Below the pieces are notes generated by a model that saw nothing but the letters and a program-made list of their open reading frames with translations, had not been told where the DNA came from and searched no databases. A stretch of 64,000 nt of DNA, from positions 62,001 through 126,000 of the forward strand of contig JAUIRK010000681.1 of the NCBI GenBank assembly GCA_030549495.1. The letters are read 5' to 3'. This document shows positions 46,431 to 58,834 of the stretch, piece by piece. This DNA is from Nectonema munidae. Lineage: Eukaryota > Nematomorpha > Nectonematoida > Nectonematidae. The position numbers and the translations under genes are program-made. Position 1 is the stretch's first letter. Each line of letters opens with the position of its first letter.

Positions 46431-47849
46431 GTAATAAATTTTTTATGAAGCAAAATAAAATTGTCAAATGATACAGACAAAAAATATTCAAACGATAAAT
46501 TCAGATACACTTACATGGACGTTCTGATTCTAAAAATAATTATGTTTAGTGAGTTTTTGTCTTATATAAAAATCTAATTACTGTATTTTTGGCTGGATTT
46601 GCTTCTAAAAAAAGAAGGGTTTATCAAATATTGTGCTCACATTTTTTTTTTCTTTGAGCACTAGAAAATGAAGTAAAACACAAGGTTCCAATTTTAATTA
46701 AAGTATATAAAATGACTAACGTCGACAGTGTTTCTTTAGATGACCTGGCTTCCAACACATGAAGCATTTTTTTAATTTGGGCTCCCCGAGAATAGTAGTG
46801 TTTTTACTATAAATGAATGAAATAGTATTAGAAATGAAAAATTTTCAAATAATTATAACACTTACATGTTGATAATTACCTTTTTATTATTTGTAATATG
46901 CATCTGTTTCATGAAAAAAAATAATTATAATTAATAAGGAACAAAATATACCAAACTTCAAAAGAGAATGTCAAAATTTCCTTCAACCAAAACCGTTCTT
47001 TTCTAATGAGCTTCAATATTGCATCAAATTCATGCTTACATAAATTTGAGTTCAGCCTGATTATCACAAAATATTGAAACCCATTAGATCCTTTAAAAAG
47101 AATATAAATTTTAAACGCTGGCCAGCATAAAGTCACGAACACAAATGCATTTGTTTCTCTACAGCCAAATGTCAACAGAAGATCATAACTGGAAAAGTTA
47201 AGATCTCATGACAAAAACCTAATAGAGCTTCTATCAAAATGGAAAAGCCGATTAGTAGGCCAACATAGACTCCAAACAAGTTAGAGCTACAGCCAAATAA
47301 ATTTGATATTTAAAAACATCAAGAAATTTTTTTTGCAAAATTCGAGTGATATAAGCTCGTATAGAGGAAAATCATATTTTAAAATTAAAAAAAACTTGCG
47401 CTACAAATGGACAAAGGGTTTTTTTTCAAAGACCATATTTTTAAGACATCGTCTAAGGTGAGGTTCTCGCATATATCCTTGTTGAGGGATAATAGCATTA
47501 ACTGAGCAGATCTTCTGGACAAAAGGTGGTTTCTAGACAGCGTTATTGTTCTATTCGTTGTTCACTAAATGATATATGATAGGTTTTAGTACATCAAAAG
47601 AAAGATATGATTTTGAAGACGGTTCTAATGCTTCTAACCCTGCAAAAATGGCAAAAAATTTTTTTGAAATCTAATATTCATCTCTTCAACAATTTTAGGC
47701 AGTATTTTTTCAATAAAATAGTTGAAAATATTATAAGATGAATAGTTGCGTGTATTTAGTTCTTCCTGATAGTTACTATCAATTCCAAAGTTTTCACAGA
47801 TAACCTCGGTGGATAAAATAATATCATTGCAAGTTATCCTCTCGATAAG
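46431..47849. other. Spacer with weak traces of hAT on the minus strand
   Basis: The part nearest the hAT frame (47690-47849) continues it in pieces, with CNDIILSTEVICENFGIDSN-like text. The frame at 46909-47175 has no recognisable motif. The rest is AT-rich. Confidence 0.4.
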
Positions 47850-48680
47850 TTAAACTGACGCATTAATTTCAGAAAAGGCTACTTTCCAGTCTACGTTTGT
47901 TTTTTGTAGACACAAGCTTAAAGAATGCGTAATTGAGAAAACCTTGTAAAGAAAGCACAAAACCGCGATGTTGCGATATGAAAGACGTTTTTCATACAAG
48001 GAGGCAGCTTTGTCTTTTGTTGTAGACTTTGAGTTCGCTATCTCTTGTAGTGAGGCGAGGATGCATTTTATTCTGCGACATACAAGATCTAGTGCGTAAG
48101 TCCCATCTTGTGTTTCCAAGCTGAGAAAGTGATAAGAGCTGTTCTTTTGGGTGCTGCTCTTTTCGATACTTATCAAAAATTACACGATTATTTGCTACTG
48201 TGAAAACATGGTATAAACAATCATAGAGCTTTAAAAATTTACGCGCTTCTTTAACACCATTTAAGAAGCCAATAACAGCAAGATTCAAACGATGAGCGGC
48301 GCAATGCACATAAATAAGGTGATTGTGCGAATCTTTAAGTTTAGCGAATACACCATTTTTACTTCCAGACATTACACTTGCACCGTCAGCTCCCAAACCT
48401 ATTAAAACTGCTGATAACCCGAGAGAATTAATCAGATTATTAACACTATTAGCAATTGCACCTGCATCACTCGTTTTTAGCTCAATAAGAGAATAAAATC
48501 GCTCGTACACGGCCGCATTCTTAAGATAACGAAAACAAACAGACAATTCTTCTTTACCGCTATTGGTTTTACATTCGTCAATCAAAATTGAATACATCCC
48601 CGCTGCTTCTATTTCATCCCTAATGATCTTAGAAACACTTTCGGCTAACGTTTCTATGAATTATTCGCATGCTCGTGAAG
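47850..48680 (-). pseudogene. TTF/DUF4371 hAT transposase, catalytic part
   Basis: The minus strand from 48680 reads AESVSKIIRDEIEAAGMYSI, LIDECKTNSGKEELSVCFRY, then GLGADGASVMSGSKNGVFAK and YVHCAAHRLNLAV. These are the catalytic D, the GxxxDGAxxMxG block and the C/H-type block (HCxxHRLNLA) of hAT transposases. After a frame change near 48100, LGNTRW and SYRNIAVLCFLYKVF follow. The N-terminal zinc finger and the C-terminal dimerisation block are absent. At 48692 the sequence switches abruptly to another repeat. Confidence 0.82.
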
Positions 48681-48691
48681 ATGTCTTTTAT

Positions 48692-48800
48692 TCTCTTATC
48701 TTACATTATCATGTATTCGAATGATCATTACATCCTATAACGCGATCATCATACATGGTATGCAAACAAGCAGCAACTTTTACTTATAAAAAATTATTGG
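48692..48800 (-). repeat. Dispersed repeat, uninterrupted copy (partner 12152-12260 and 12984 on)
   Basis: Read on the minus strand this copy runs continuously through TAAGATAAGAGAATAAAAGA, the site that holds a LINE in the other copy. It is therefore an empty-site paralogue. Confidence 0.8.
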
Positions 48801-48874
48801 AGGGGAGGGGGGGGGGGCGGGGCGAAGGCCATTTTCGCCCCCCCCTCTGAAACCACCAGATGTGTGCCCCTGGT
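48797..48874. mobile_element. hAT-type terminus with G/C tracts
   Basis: The right end, reversed, reads CAGGGGCACACATCTGGTGG, then TTTCAGAGGGGGGG. The left half is a long G tract. It could be a short G-rich MITE or a single end. Confidence 0.45.
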
Positions 48875-49019
48875 ACCCAATTCTTTGGAAATAACAGCGA
48901 AAGATTTTGGCAATAATATTGCATCAAAAGCTAACGGCATTTTATCGTCTTTCCAAAGTAGACTGTGTTCTTGGTTTACACTTAGTATCACCTTTACTTT
49001 AGATACTTGAATTTTTGAA

Positions 49020-49665
49020 CAAAGGTTTTCAAAATTCTACCATAAATGTCAACAGAATGTTGACTAGTGTTAATTTAGCTTATGAAGAAATAAGAGCTTT
49101 GAGCCATGAAGATAGGTTCCAAAATATATTCAACACAGAAAAAAAATGATTGAAGAGCTTAATTTATCGCCATTAAATATACCGAGAAAAAGAAAAAGGT
49201 TGCAAATCATACAAATACTACTAAACTCACAAATGAAAGTAGTGAAATTTATGAAAATTTTAAAGCCCAACACTTAGATGTCATTGAAACTGCTCTAAAC
49301 AACTTAAAAATTTCCTTTTCTTAAGAAGATATTTTTCTTTATGAAAAATTCAGTAATCTTCTACTCAATAATGAAAATTTTGATGATAGTCTGAGCAAAT
49401 ATTTTGAATTTCACAGTATTATTTCACTAAAAGAAGAGTAAAACTTTTACAAAAACTACTGGAATTTCTCTGGAAGATCACTGCACAATTATTCGTGAAA
49501 TGCAACCTGAAGTAATGCGACAAAACGTGGGTTAGAGCCACAATGTCCCAGGAGAGATTGAATCATATGTTAGTTTGCCATGTTCACAAAAATTTGTTGG
49601 AAAAGATTAGTTGGGAAGAAATTGCCAAGGTGTTGGTTGAGTTTAGTGATGTGAGGGAAAATTAA
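49020..49665 (+). pseudogene. Decayed hAT C-terminal exon, relative of 18657-19372
   Basis: Frames give YEEIRALSHEDRFQNIFN, then IEELNLSPLNIPRKRKRLQI (compare PLNVRRKRKK in the 18657 exon), and later TWVRATMSQERLNHMLVCHV, then HKNLLEKISWEEIAKVLVEF. The signature CERSFS segment is damaged. It is the same lineage as the hAT at 18366 but older. Confidence 0.7.
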
Positions 49666-50036
49666 TTTGGAAAATAAATGTTTAAAATTTTTTCAAAATA
49701 TTTGATTGATTTAGATATGGAAAAAAGTATATTTTTTTAAATATTTATATTTAAAACATAAAAAAAAATTATTAGTTATTACGAATGTGTCGTTTAATTT
49801 TTCCTAAATATAATTTTGTAAGTTTAAAAAAATTTTGTTTTCAAGAATGTTGCCCCTACTTTTAAGATATCAGCGGGCCCATGAGCACAACTATAAAAGA
49901 TTATTTTATATGTTGGTAATTTTTATGAAATTTATAATCTTTATTGCTAATAGTTTTAAACACAAAAATTCAATATATAAAAAAAACTACTTACTTGCTA
50001 ACCAAAGTAATGTTTATAATTTGAAAAACTAGTAAG

Positions 50037-52892
50037 CAGTGTTGCCAACTTTTTTAAAAATTTTTTATCTAGATTTCTAACTTTTTATAAGAAAAATTAT
50101 CTAAAAAGATCTAAAATTAAAATTTTTTTATCTAAAATATTATCTAATTATTTTTTGATATTATAAATTTAAAAAAAACAAAAGTTTTACATATTTTTTA
50201 TTTAATCATTTAAAAATTTTTGTTATAAACAAAAAAATCCATGTTTTCATCTTCATTTAACAATTCTAAATTATTTTCATTATCTTTAGGATTTGAGTAT
50301 GCAAGATTTGTTCCAACTTTCTCGAGAACTTTCGCAGGTATAGAAAAGGAATGGCAGCAAGATTTAAGTCTCATGAGACCAAATTTAACTATTAAGGATG
50401 CGTTTAGTAAAGGCAACTTCATTTTATTTCTGATTTTAAATAGTTTGAATAACTGAAAACTCTTTCAATTTCAGCATTTGAGTGAGGTATTGATAATGCA
50501 TGAAGAGCACATTCAATTATGTCATTGAATGGATTTTGATTAATTGAGTCTTTATATTGATATACTTCTTTCCAAAAATCATTTGTTTTTTCCTTCATTT
50601 TCCAATCTACTAATCGATTTTTTTTTAGTGTGAATTTCAATTCTACTAATAGTTTCTTCTTTGAATCCGAAAAACTTAGCCACTTCGCAAATAGAAGAAA
50701 AATCATTTGTAGGTTTCAGCATATTGCTAACACAAAAAAGTGAGGTTTTTTTTTAAATATCAATGTTGTTTGGAAGTCTTTGCTTTAATTGATAAAAAAG
50801 GGTCACCATGAAATCAATGCATCTCTTTCTTATAATTTTATCTTCTTCCAAACTCAATATATTTTCTTCCCTCAGTTTAGCGGCTTTAAGTTCAAACCTA
50901 TATCCTAAGTAAGGTCTAGGATTGAGATGTTCTTCAACATGTATATTAAGTATGTTCATATTACTTTTGGTAATGATAATTTTATCAGCTATGGATTTTA
51001 TTAATAAAAGCAAGTCATCAAATAGTTTTAATCGATCACAATTATTTGATTGGAAGAGTTTATTTACTTGAGATATTTCTATAAGCACTGGATGTAAATA
51101 AAGTAGATTTTTTTCATCATTATACATTTCAAAAAGAATTTCTGAAGTGTAACACCTTTCATCTAACCTTGATTTTTGAAAGTGCAGTTTTAACTCATTC
51201 CACTGTTTTAGTATCTGCTCTATAGCAAGCTGAATTGATAGCCATCTAGTAGTAGCAATAGAGGGAATTTTTGCTGGACTGCAATCATTATTGAGTAATT
51301 TATACAAATTACTATACTTTGATTTTCTTAATGTAGAGTGAGAAAACCAATTATGTGTTTCGGATATTAAAAATTCCAAGTTACGTGGCAGTGTTTGAGA
51401 ACAGGACTTTGATACTGATAATTGAATAGAGTGGCAAACACATCTAGAAAGTATTAAATTAGGTAGTTCTTTTTTTAAAATACTGAAAACTCCATTATTT
51501 ATACCAACCATAACACTTGCATTGTCAGTCCCAATGCCTATAAGTTTATTAAAGGCTAAACCATTTTTTGAGATTAATGTTTTAATAGCATTAACAATTG
51601 AGTTTGCATCACATTCTTCTAATTCAACCAAACCTAAAAATGTAGACACAACATCAAAAGAATTTCTACTATAATAAATTATTGAAACACCAAGAAGTTT
51701 AGTCACGCTTATATCGGTGGATTCATCAATCAACAAGCTATATACATTGTTATCAATGTCTTTTATTAATTCATCTTGAAAAAATGGACTTAGAATATTT
51801 TTAATAATATTTGTGCATTTTGAACGATGCATTTTGAGCTTTGAAATTAGATTGCTGTCATCAATACTCTTTTTGCACAAATCTACAAATTGATCGCAAT
51901 TTTTAATAGGTGAATGGCAACAAAAAAAAGTGCAATTCTAGCTTCAAATTCGGATATTTTTAAATCTTTCGATGAAGTAGACAACAAGGAATTTATTTCT
52001 ATGCAATTTCTGCTTCCCTTTTCGTACTTTTGATGCTTAATAGATTGCGCGTGTAGTCTCAAATCCTGAAGCTTAGCCTTTAATTCAACTTTGCAAAATT
52101 TACAAAAAGCTTTTTTGTTATCAGTAGGAACTGCCATAATCCACTTTTGGAGAGCAGGATCTTTTATCCACTCTTTTCGAAACTTTTGAATATATTTAGT
52201 TTTAGGCATCAAGTTTTTATATATCTACAATATAAAATTAAATAGCAAATTAAGAATAAAATAGAATCATAAGTATTGTAAATTTTTTTTAATAAAACTG
52301 CGCTTGATAAATAAAAATAGTTTCTGATTATAAATTAAATTATCTTTTAAAACGTTATTTTATGATCTTACAAGTTTTTAAGTTATGTTATAATTGATTA
52401 TAGATGAACAATGATGTTTTTTAAATATTTTTTGGATTATATGAATTAAAAATATAAAAAGCCATCATTGAATATCAAAAAAGTAGTTTTTTCATAGTTT
52501 TTACTAACTAAACTAATTCAAGGCTTATAAAGCAGCAAAATGCCAAATAATCAACACAAATATGATTATAGAAATTAAAAAACAAAAGACTTAATTAAAA
52601 AAAAATATTTCAAAAAAATTGCAAACTTAACGATGAAATGGAGTTGTATCAGTGCTAAAAAGTTTTAAAGTTTTGAAAACGTTGTTATGTTAAAGGTATA
52701 TAATATATAATAATAATAAAATTTTTTGTTTTAAAAATACGACGTTACTAAATATTACCAATAAATTAAGTTCTTAAAATTATCTAAAAAATATATCTAA
52801 ATTTTTTTTTATCTAAATTATAAAATCTCACATCTAAAGGGGTTCAAAAAATATCTAGATTTAGATAAAATATATCTAAATTGGCAACCCTG
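50037..52892 (-). mobile_element. Full-length hAT element with perfect 8-bp TSD
   Basis: The left end CAGTGTTGCCAACTTTTTT and the reversed right end CAGGGTTGCCAATTTAGATA form inverted repeats. The identical octamer CTAGTAAG flanks them at 50029-50036 and 52893-52900. The 2856-bp length and near-complete transposase mark a full-length, recently inserted element. Subterminal zones are filled with ATCTA/TCTAAA words that could be transposase-binding sites. The next element (piggyBac) begins only 26 bases beyond its right end. Confidence 0.93.
50210..52209 (-). pseudogene. hAT transposase, nearly complete
   Basis: The ATG at 52209 opens MPKTKYIQKFRKEWIKDPAL, then a BED-like finger (FCKFCKVELKAKLQDLRLHA...HQKYEK). 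The catalytic fold follows at 50753-51880: NVYSLLIDESTDISVTKLLG, IGIGTDNASVMVGINNGVF, SRCVCHSIQLSVS and TTRWLSIQLAIEQ. The dimerisation region is at 50419-50706 (NPFNDIIECALHALSIPHSN, AEIERVFSYSN), and the tail is at 50210-50422. The reading frame slips at a T8 run near 51930, at an A9 run near 50750, and again near 50420. All the motifs expected of an active enzyme are present except for these slips, two of them in homopolymers. The domain order is that of a hAT transposase with an N-terminal zinc finger. Confidence 0.88.
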
Positions 52893-53183
52893 CTAGTAAG
52901 CGTTAGTTTCCATATTAACCCTCGCACTACGGACTCTATGTATTTTTTCCGCAAAAGTATTTACAAGATTATTATCGGAAAACTTTCAATGGGAAAGTTC
53001 AATAAAAATAGTATCTAAACTTATAAAAAATGCTTCTTAAGGCACTGGAAAGAAAAAAATTTAACATTACCTAAAAATCTCTGCGAATTTTCATTTTCTC
53101 ATTTTTGTACCTTGAAAAATAAATTATTCATAGATGGCGTTAAACTTAAAATGGCAAAAAAATTTATTATAAGAAATCAAAGT

Positions 53184-54905
53184 TTATACACAATTAGGGC
53201 AAGTAGTTTTAGAATGAATCTTACAAACAAAATTCGAGCACATGGAACATTTTTTTGTTGTTTTGTTTTTTTTAGAAAGACAAACAGAGCAGACACCTTT
53301 TTTGGAAGTTGTTTGTTCTTCTGTCGCAGCTTTCGAAAAACCATAAACAGACAGTAGGTACTTAACTTGGATTGGCAATTCAGAAATGTTGGATCTTACC
53401 TTCATACACTCTTCTGCCAAAAGAAAAGACAGTTTCTTTAAAAAAAACTTTACGTCCACTTTGCTTCGAACTCGGGAACGATTGAGGCGAGTTGTATCTT
53501 GCAACAACCCATGTGTTCAAAGCAACTATGTCCAAGTAGTTGCAAAATGTAGCTAGAGTCCATCTTCTACATGGCTTCTTTGATCGATAGCTTCTGATCA
53601 TTTTATTGCCGACATCAACTCCCGATTTGTATTTGTTGTAGCAGAGCAAACTTTGTGGTTTTGAGTGCTCGCCATATGTTGTTATGTTTTTGTGTTGAGA
53701 TGACAAGAGGTACACGACTTTGAAGTTATTGCGAGCATGTTTTCTTGGTATGTACGCAGAAAGTGAAGCATATTCAGAATAAATAACACGACTTTCACAT
53801 TCCGCGAGGCGAAGTCCTTTCAAGTGGTTAGGCTTAAAAATCGTAGGAACAAATCGTCTGTTCCCATTGACAGTGCCACAAAGGGATATATCTCTATCGT
53901 GGCACCAGACAGCCAGCTCATGACTGGTAAAAAACCTGTCAGTAAAAACGCCACAACCAGATGGAATCTTTGAGTCTTGTATAAGTCTTTTTGAAATATT
54001 CAAGGCTGAAAAATGTGAATTTCTCATACCAGGTATATAGAGTTCGGGCATCATATAAAAAAATATTCTGCATCATTTATATGATAACATTTTAGACCGT
54101 AGTGCCCAGGTTTCTTAGGATCATATATTTTCAACCTGCACTTTCCTTTGAAGCTGATAAGTTGCTCATCTATTGTTACATATGAATGAGGAGTCCAGTA
54201 CTTTGAGAAAACATTGCGGAAGTGATCATGTACTTTCCTGATCGGACTCAATTTATCTCCAACATCTCTTTGTGTTTTGTCATCAAAAGTGATGAAAAGA
54301 TGAATGAGTGTAAACATGTCCCTTCCCAAGCTGGCTCTTAGAAATGGAATTCCAAAATTAGAAAACAAATCACAAATGGCAACTTTCTAGTCTCCACTTT
54401 GGCCAATATAAAGTAAGCTAGCAAAGTACGAGAGGAGATGATGAATTTCAAAATTCTTATAACAATGAGCCAATCCTCGATGTTTAGGGTTTTCAGATCT
54501 GAAAAAATAGTTTCGATATTTAAAATAAAGAATATATAAGCAAAACTTACTCGAAGTTGGTTTTTAGTTTTGCAGCTGTCATTTCATAGATATACGAAAT
54601 CAAATTCACATAAAAAAAAGTTTGAATATGAACAGAATGTCGTCAGTGTCTTTCATAGACCCTTTAGGTCCTGGGGGATTACTAATTGCGTTTCTGATAT
54701 TGATTCTTTGGGGACGACCTTCAAGAGCAGATATGGGTCTCCAACGATAAATAGTTTGGTCAGGAGCTAACAAATCATCTTCAATTACAAGAGATGATGA
54801 AGAAGAATGAGATGATAGGGATGAGTAGGAGGAGGAAGTAAACGAATAAAATGTTTGTTCTTCTCCGCTTTCAGAACTACTTTCTATGGAAAAGTCAGAG
54901 CTCAT
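53184..54905 (-). pseudogene. piggyBac transposase, slightly broken
   Basis: The ATG at 54905 begins an acidic serine-rich head (SDFSIESSSESGEEQ). After it, a 52-base intron is likely at 54499-54550 (GTAAGT donor, TTTTTTCAG acceptor), joining TNFE to SENPKHRGLAHCYKNFEIHH. The DDD catalytic domain follows: SPIRKVHDHFRNVFSKYW, TIDEQLISFKGKCRLKIYDP and KKPGHYGLKCY (first D in TIDE), then GCGVFTDRFFTSHELAVW (second D) and YNKYKSGVDVGNKMIRSYRS (third D). The C-terminus is the cysteine-rich zinc domain CSVCLSKKNKTTKKCSMCSN, then CKIHSKTTCPNC. One stop lies near 54390, and frame slips occur at a T7 run near 54060 and an A8 run near 53440, so it is inactive as read. Everything else is preserved. Confidence 0.92.
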
Positions 54906-55935
54906 GATTTTATATCAAAAGGATTTTGCAAAGATTTTCAAGCCGAAACGTTCTTTGAGTATAAGCTGGGTTTATGTAACAAAATCAATTTGGAAAACAG
55001 TAATCAGCGAACGATAGAATCTCAAGAAAGATGCAATGAAGAGAGAAGTATATTGATCAAATCAAGTTCACAATGGAAACGCAAAAACTAAATACTTTCA
55101 ACGAGAGAAAAAATAATAAATAAATTATAAACGCATCACATGTGCTTTGATAAATCAATATCATTACTTCTACAATACCATTATGCATGAAGCCACATGC
55201 CGCCTCCTGGCTATTGAACGCTGAACTAAGCGTATAGATAGGAAATACAATTGGCGAACAATGTGTCATTGAGATTATATATCATAAATGAGCTGATGAG
55301 TTATTGAATGAATTTTGTGGCACTGTTATGCTTTTATTTACGTTATTACTATACATCTTCTGATACATGATCACAATAATGATCTATGGCAGAGTTCAAA
55401 ATATGTGGTAAGTAAAAGAAAATAAAGGAACGATTGGTTCACCATTGTTTTCATTTTATCACTACCATTACATGCGTGATGAGAAATGATGAAGCAGTTT
55501 GCACTATCAAAGTTTCAGCAGTTTGTTATTACTTTTATTTCTCTCATGAATTTTAGATCTCCTGCTAATCATTGATACAAAATGCCGGTAAACGGAGAAG
55601 AGTTGGCAAAGGAGAAGAATTGGCAACCTATACGCACTGCTACTATGAGTAGCAAAAGGCTGCAACATCAAACATTTGTAAAACTGGCGAACTTCTCTTT
55701 TGCCAATGCTTTTCCTAGAACCGAAATGCCAACATCCTTTGAGTAAATACATCACAATTGCAAAATGAAAAACACGTAGAAATGTAATATTATTGAATAT
55801 CTGATATGAAAAAGTTTTATTTATTACTAACAAATTTTATCAACATCATAGATAGTGGTAGTAAGACATAGAAGCACTAGCGATGCAATCACAGTATGAT
55901 TCTACGTACACTAAGTGTATCGAGAAATAACCTAG
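54906..55935. other. piggyBac upstream non-coding region
   Basis: No convincing second gene. Inverted words GAGAAGAGTTGGCAAAGG and GGCGAACTTCTCTTTTGCC occur at 55595-55690. A short phrase (GTAGTAAGACAT...AGCACTAGCGAT-like) near 55858 recurs near 56265. Confidence 0.4.
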
Positions 55936-56071
55936 ATGGATTTGAACCACGATCTCTGTATGTGCCTCAACATGGATTTGAACCACGATCTCTGTATGTG
56001 CCTCAACATGGATTTGAACCACGATCTCTGTATGTGCCTCAACATGGATTTGAACCACGATCTCTGTATAT
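55936..56071 (-). repeat. 36-bp minisatellite carrying tRNA B-box-like motifs
   Basis: The unit begins ATGGATTTGAACCACGATCT and ends GTGCCTCAAC; units start at 55936, 55972, 56008 and 56044 (the last partial). The three full units are essentially identical. On the minus strand each contains GGTTCAAATCC, a perfect consensus-type RNA polymerase III B box. Open translations across it are repeat artefacts. Confidence 0.9.
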
Positions 56072-56604
56072 CGCGTACAGTGTGTTAGCTGTTCATCGAG
56101 AACATTTGTTTCTCTAGATTATTCCTATATGAAATCAACTCATGCTATCTTCACCATTTTACATACGAGATGTATAATGTATATAAGTAGTAAAGTACGT
56201 TCGTGTAGGGTAGTACGATGGTGTGTGCTTATGAGTCTCAGTTGAGATTACCAAGGCAGTAGTAGTAAGACATTTAGTGCTAGTGATTATTTATCAACAT
56301 CAATTTGGTTCTTAGTTGTAAAGTTTGCTTTGATCAAAAAAAGAATTGTAGATGGCGTTAATATCAATATTACTTTTTTCTCAAGTTTCATTATCAATTA
56401 GAAAAAATTGTTGAATTATTCTGCTCAAAGAAGCATTCCTTAGGAATGTATAAAAATAGATACTACGTTTCTCAGTAATTTTGTTTTCTCAATAATTATA
56501 GAAGGTATTTTTTTAGCAAATTTTATTCATATATGATTGGCGGAAAAAATGTCCCTAGTCCGTATACAGAGTAAGTACAAAATGATCCGTAGTGCGAGGG
56601 TTAA

Positions 56605-57752
56605 TGACTGACATAAACTGTGAATAGAATTTTTTTCCAATTAAAATATAAATTTTTCAAAAATATTGTAACTAATAAAATGCATATATAAACATTGAAA
56701 ATATGAAATTTTAAAAAGAGAAGAAGGTTAAATATAAAAAAATGTAGAGGCACATTGAAATTGCCGCCAGACAAATGCTATCTTACACACAAAATGGTTT
56801 AGCAAATATTTATCATGAAAATATTCTTTAAAGGGGCAGAAGAATTTCTTGCATATAACACATACCCCTATAAAGGCCATTTTAAAACAGGAGAAAAAAG
56901 GGCAGGTGCTTGAGCACTCCAAGTACCCCCCTATGCACGTCTCTGTCTCGCGTGCTAAAATATTTGAACTTAAACAATAAATAACAATTGTGAAAAAAGC
57001 TTGACAAATAATTTTTGCAAAAAAAAACATTTTTTTAACAACGCGATTGACAAATCAAAAATGCGTTTTTGAGAAAATTAATTTTTTTCAGAATTTCATT
57101 ATTTCCCAAATTTCAAACTTGATTGATAATTCCAGACAATCTTGCCCCCTAATTGCGAAAGCTAAGTCCTGAAATAAACTGAGTTTCGTAATAGAAAATT
57201 TTTAAATATATTTATTTAAAATATGAAAGTTTGTTTATGATATAATTTCCAGGCATACATCACTAATTCTATTTGCACTTTGACACATTTTTTCACAATA
57301 TTGGTGGAAACTTAGCCAAAAAATGGTATCAGTATGGTCAATTTAGTTTAAAAAATGTGAACGTTTTTGAAGAAAATTTTCAGGTAAAACTAACAAATTT
57401 GATTGACATTTTCACATCCTAATTACGAAAACTTACTCTAAAAATCAAATCAGCATGGTGATCTAGTATAAAAAATATTTCTTATTGGAAATAAAAATAA
57501 TAATTTATGAAATAATTTTTAGTCTTCACAACCACAGAATTGAAATTTTAAGACTTTAATTGCAAAAAAATGAGTCAAGAAATTAAATCTGTAAGTTCAA
57601 ATTATTTAAAAAAAAAAATTTTAATGTGGATAAATGCTTTGGAGATACTTTCTAAGACGTAAACCACAAATTTGATTGACAATTTTAGACTTTTCAAAAT
57701 CATAATTGCTAAAACTGATTTGATAAATGAAATCGGCATGATTGATCTAGTA
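56605..57752 (+). repeat. Diverged tandem repeats, interrupted by a hAT
   Basis: Around 57105, 57395, 57545 and 57670, copies of a block recur: AAATTTGATTGACAnTTT, then CnTAATTGCnAAAACTnA, then AAATCAnATCAGCATGGTGA-like and TGATCTAGTA. Spacing varies (roughly 100-290 bases). A related set is inside the TTAA element at 29095-29470 (ATTTTGATTGACAATTTCT, GAAACCAGCATCGCCGATTT). At 56870-56945 there is also a hAT-type end (reversed: CAGAGACGTGCATAGGGGGG). Confidence 0.6.
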
Positions 57753-57889
57753 CAGTGGTTCCCAAACTTTTTTCATTCAACGCCCTCCTAAGTATGAACA
57801 CCACTTGCTACTGCCTCTTTTGTTTCCCAAATTTCTAAATTATTTTCAATTCACCTGATATTTGTTTAGGAGTGCATTGAGTTTTTCAT

Positions 57890-58650
57890 TTAAGTGAGTA
57901 GTAGCTGTAGATCTCCTCGCTGAGTAATTTGTAGTCTGCTTCGTTGTTTTGAAAGGAGTCGAGTTACAGCACTGAAACCACCTTCAACTAGGTAGGAGGT
58001 AGGGAATGCTATAAAAAAAAGCTTAACTTATTCCATAGCATTAGATATCTTGCTGGAATTTCTTTTTGAAACCAAAATGCCTAGTAAGACTTGTTGGAAA
58101 GAGGTCTAAGCTCAAAGTCATTTTTTAAAGAAATAAGCTGTTCCTCCATATTTGATTCCAAATGATCCATGGAGGAATCTGTAAATGGATTGGTTACCCA
58201 GTCTGGAATTTCCATCGTTAATAGATCCTGAAATCTTGGATTCATATATTTTTCAACTGATTGATGTGATCCTAATAAACTTGAAGATCATCATCAGATA
58301 TTGTGTTCTCCATCTAAGCTAAGTTTGGGAATTTTACGAATCTCGACGGCTTATATTACGTTTAAATGTTAACAACTTTGCCATAAATGAAAAAATCACT
58401 GATTTTGCTTTTATAAGGTTGACATCACTGCTTTGTAATTGCAAGTTTATCTCATTAAACTTTGTAAATAGGTCTGTTAAGTAAGCAATATCAGTTTAGC
58501 ATGCTTCCAATTCTTCAAAAAGAGAACAATTTTTTATTTTTTTAAAAAAATCCATGACTGTATCAAAGAGCGCATAAAACCATTTCAAACAGTTGCATGT
58601 TGACAACCATCTGTAACAACAGACGCTTGAAGTGCTCATCAATATTTATG
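57890..58650 (-). pseudogene. ZBED5-like hAT transposase, C-terminal part (left arm)
   Basis: The minus strand gives LFTKFNEINLQLQSSDVNLI, KAKSVIFSFMAKL, then IPDWVTNPFTDSSMDHLESN, and AFPTSYLVEGGFSAVTRLLS, then KQRSRLQITQRGDLQLLLT. In this family the last block (SYLVExGFSAVTxLLxKxRxRLxI) is the dimerisation region. Several stops and frame changes. It ends about 140 bases inside the left terminus, as expected for a 3' end. Confidence 0.78.
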
Positions 58651-58834
58651 AAGAGGTGTTTGAACAATCGAGAGTTAAGGGCATTAGTTTTTATTTTATT
58701 GTATAAATATGTGTGTGTTTGTATTTATATATGTATGTATGTGTGTGTTTGTACATACATATATATATTACAAACAGTACACACACCAGTCACTACACGT
58801 ATATTGACAAGTATAGGGCCTGGCTTGAAAACAG

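Larger units (their letters stand above)
52919..56600 (-). mobile_element. Full-length piggyBac element
   Basis: TTAA at 52915-52918 and 56601-56604 flanks inverted ends CCCTCGCACTACGGA. Subterminal repeats GGACT...TTTTTTCCGC occur at both ends (52932-52962 and, inverted, about 56540-56575). The element is 3682 bp and carries a transposase on the minus strand (53184-54905) plus about 1.6 kb of upstream non-coding sequence with a minisatellite. TTAA targeting and CCC ends are diagnostic. Confidence 0.95.

Noticed and set aside
43994-48874. One 4.9-kb hAT bounded by the G-tract termini at 43994 and 48874
   Set aside because: The termini are only loosely alike, and the interior holds hAT pieces of opposite orientation and other repeats, so a single element is unlikely.
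55846-56058. Frames with a repeated VQIHVEAHTEIV peptide
   Set aside because: Pure translation of the 36-bp minisatellite; both strands give repetitive frames.
58708-58770. TG/TA-rich run as a regulatory site
   Set aside because: A simple microsatellite at the edge of a nested transposon; no further support.
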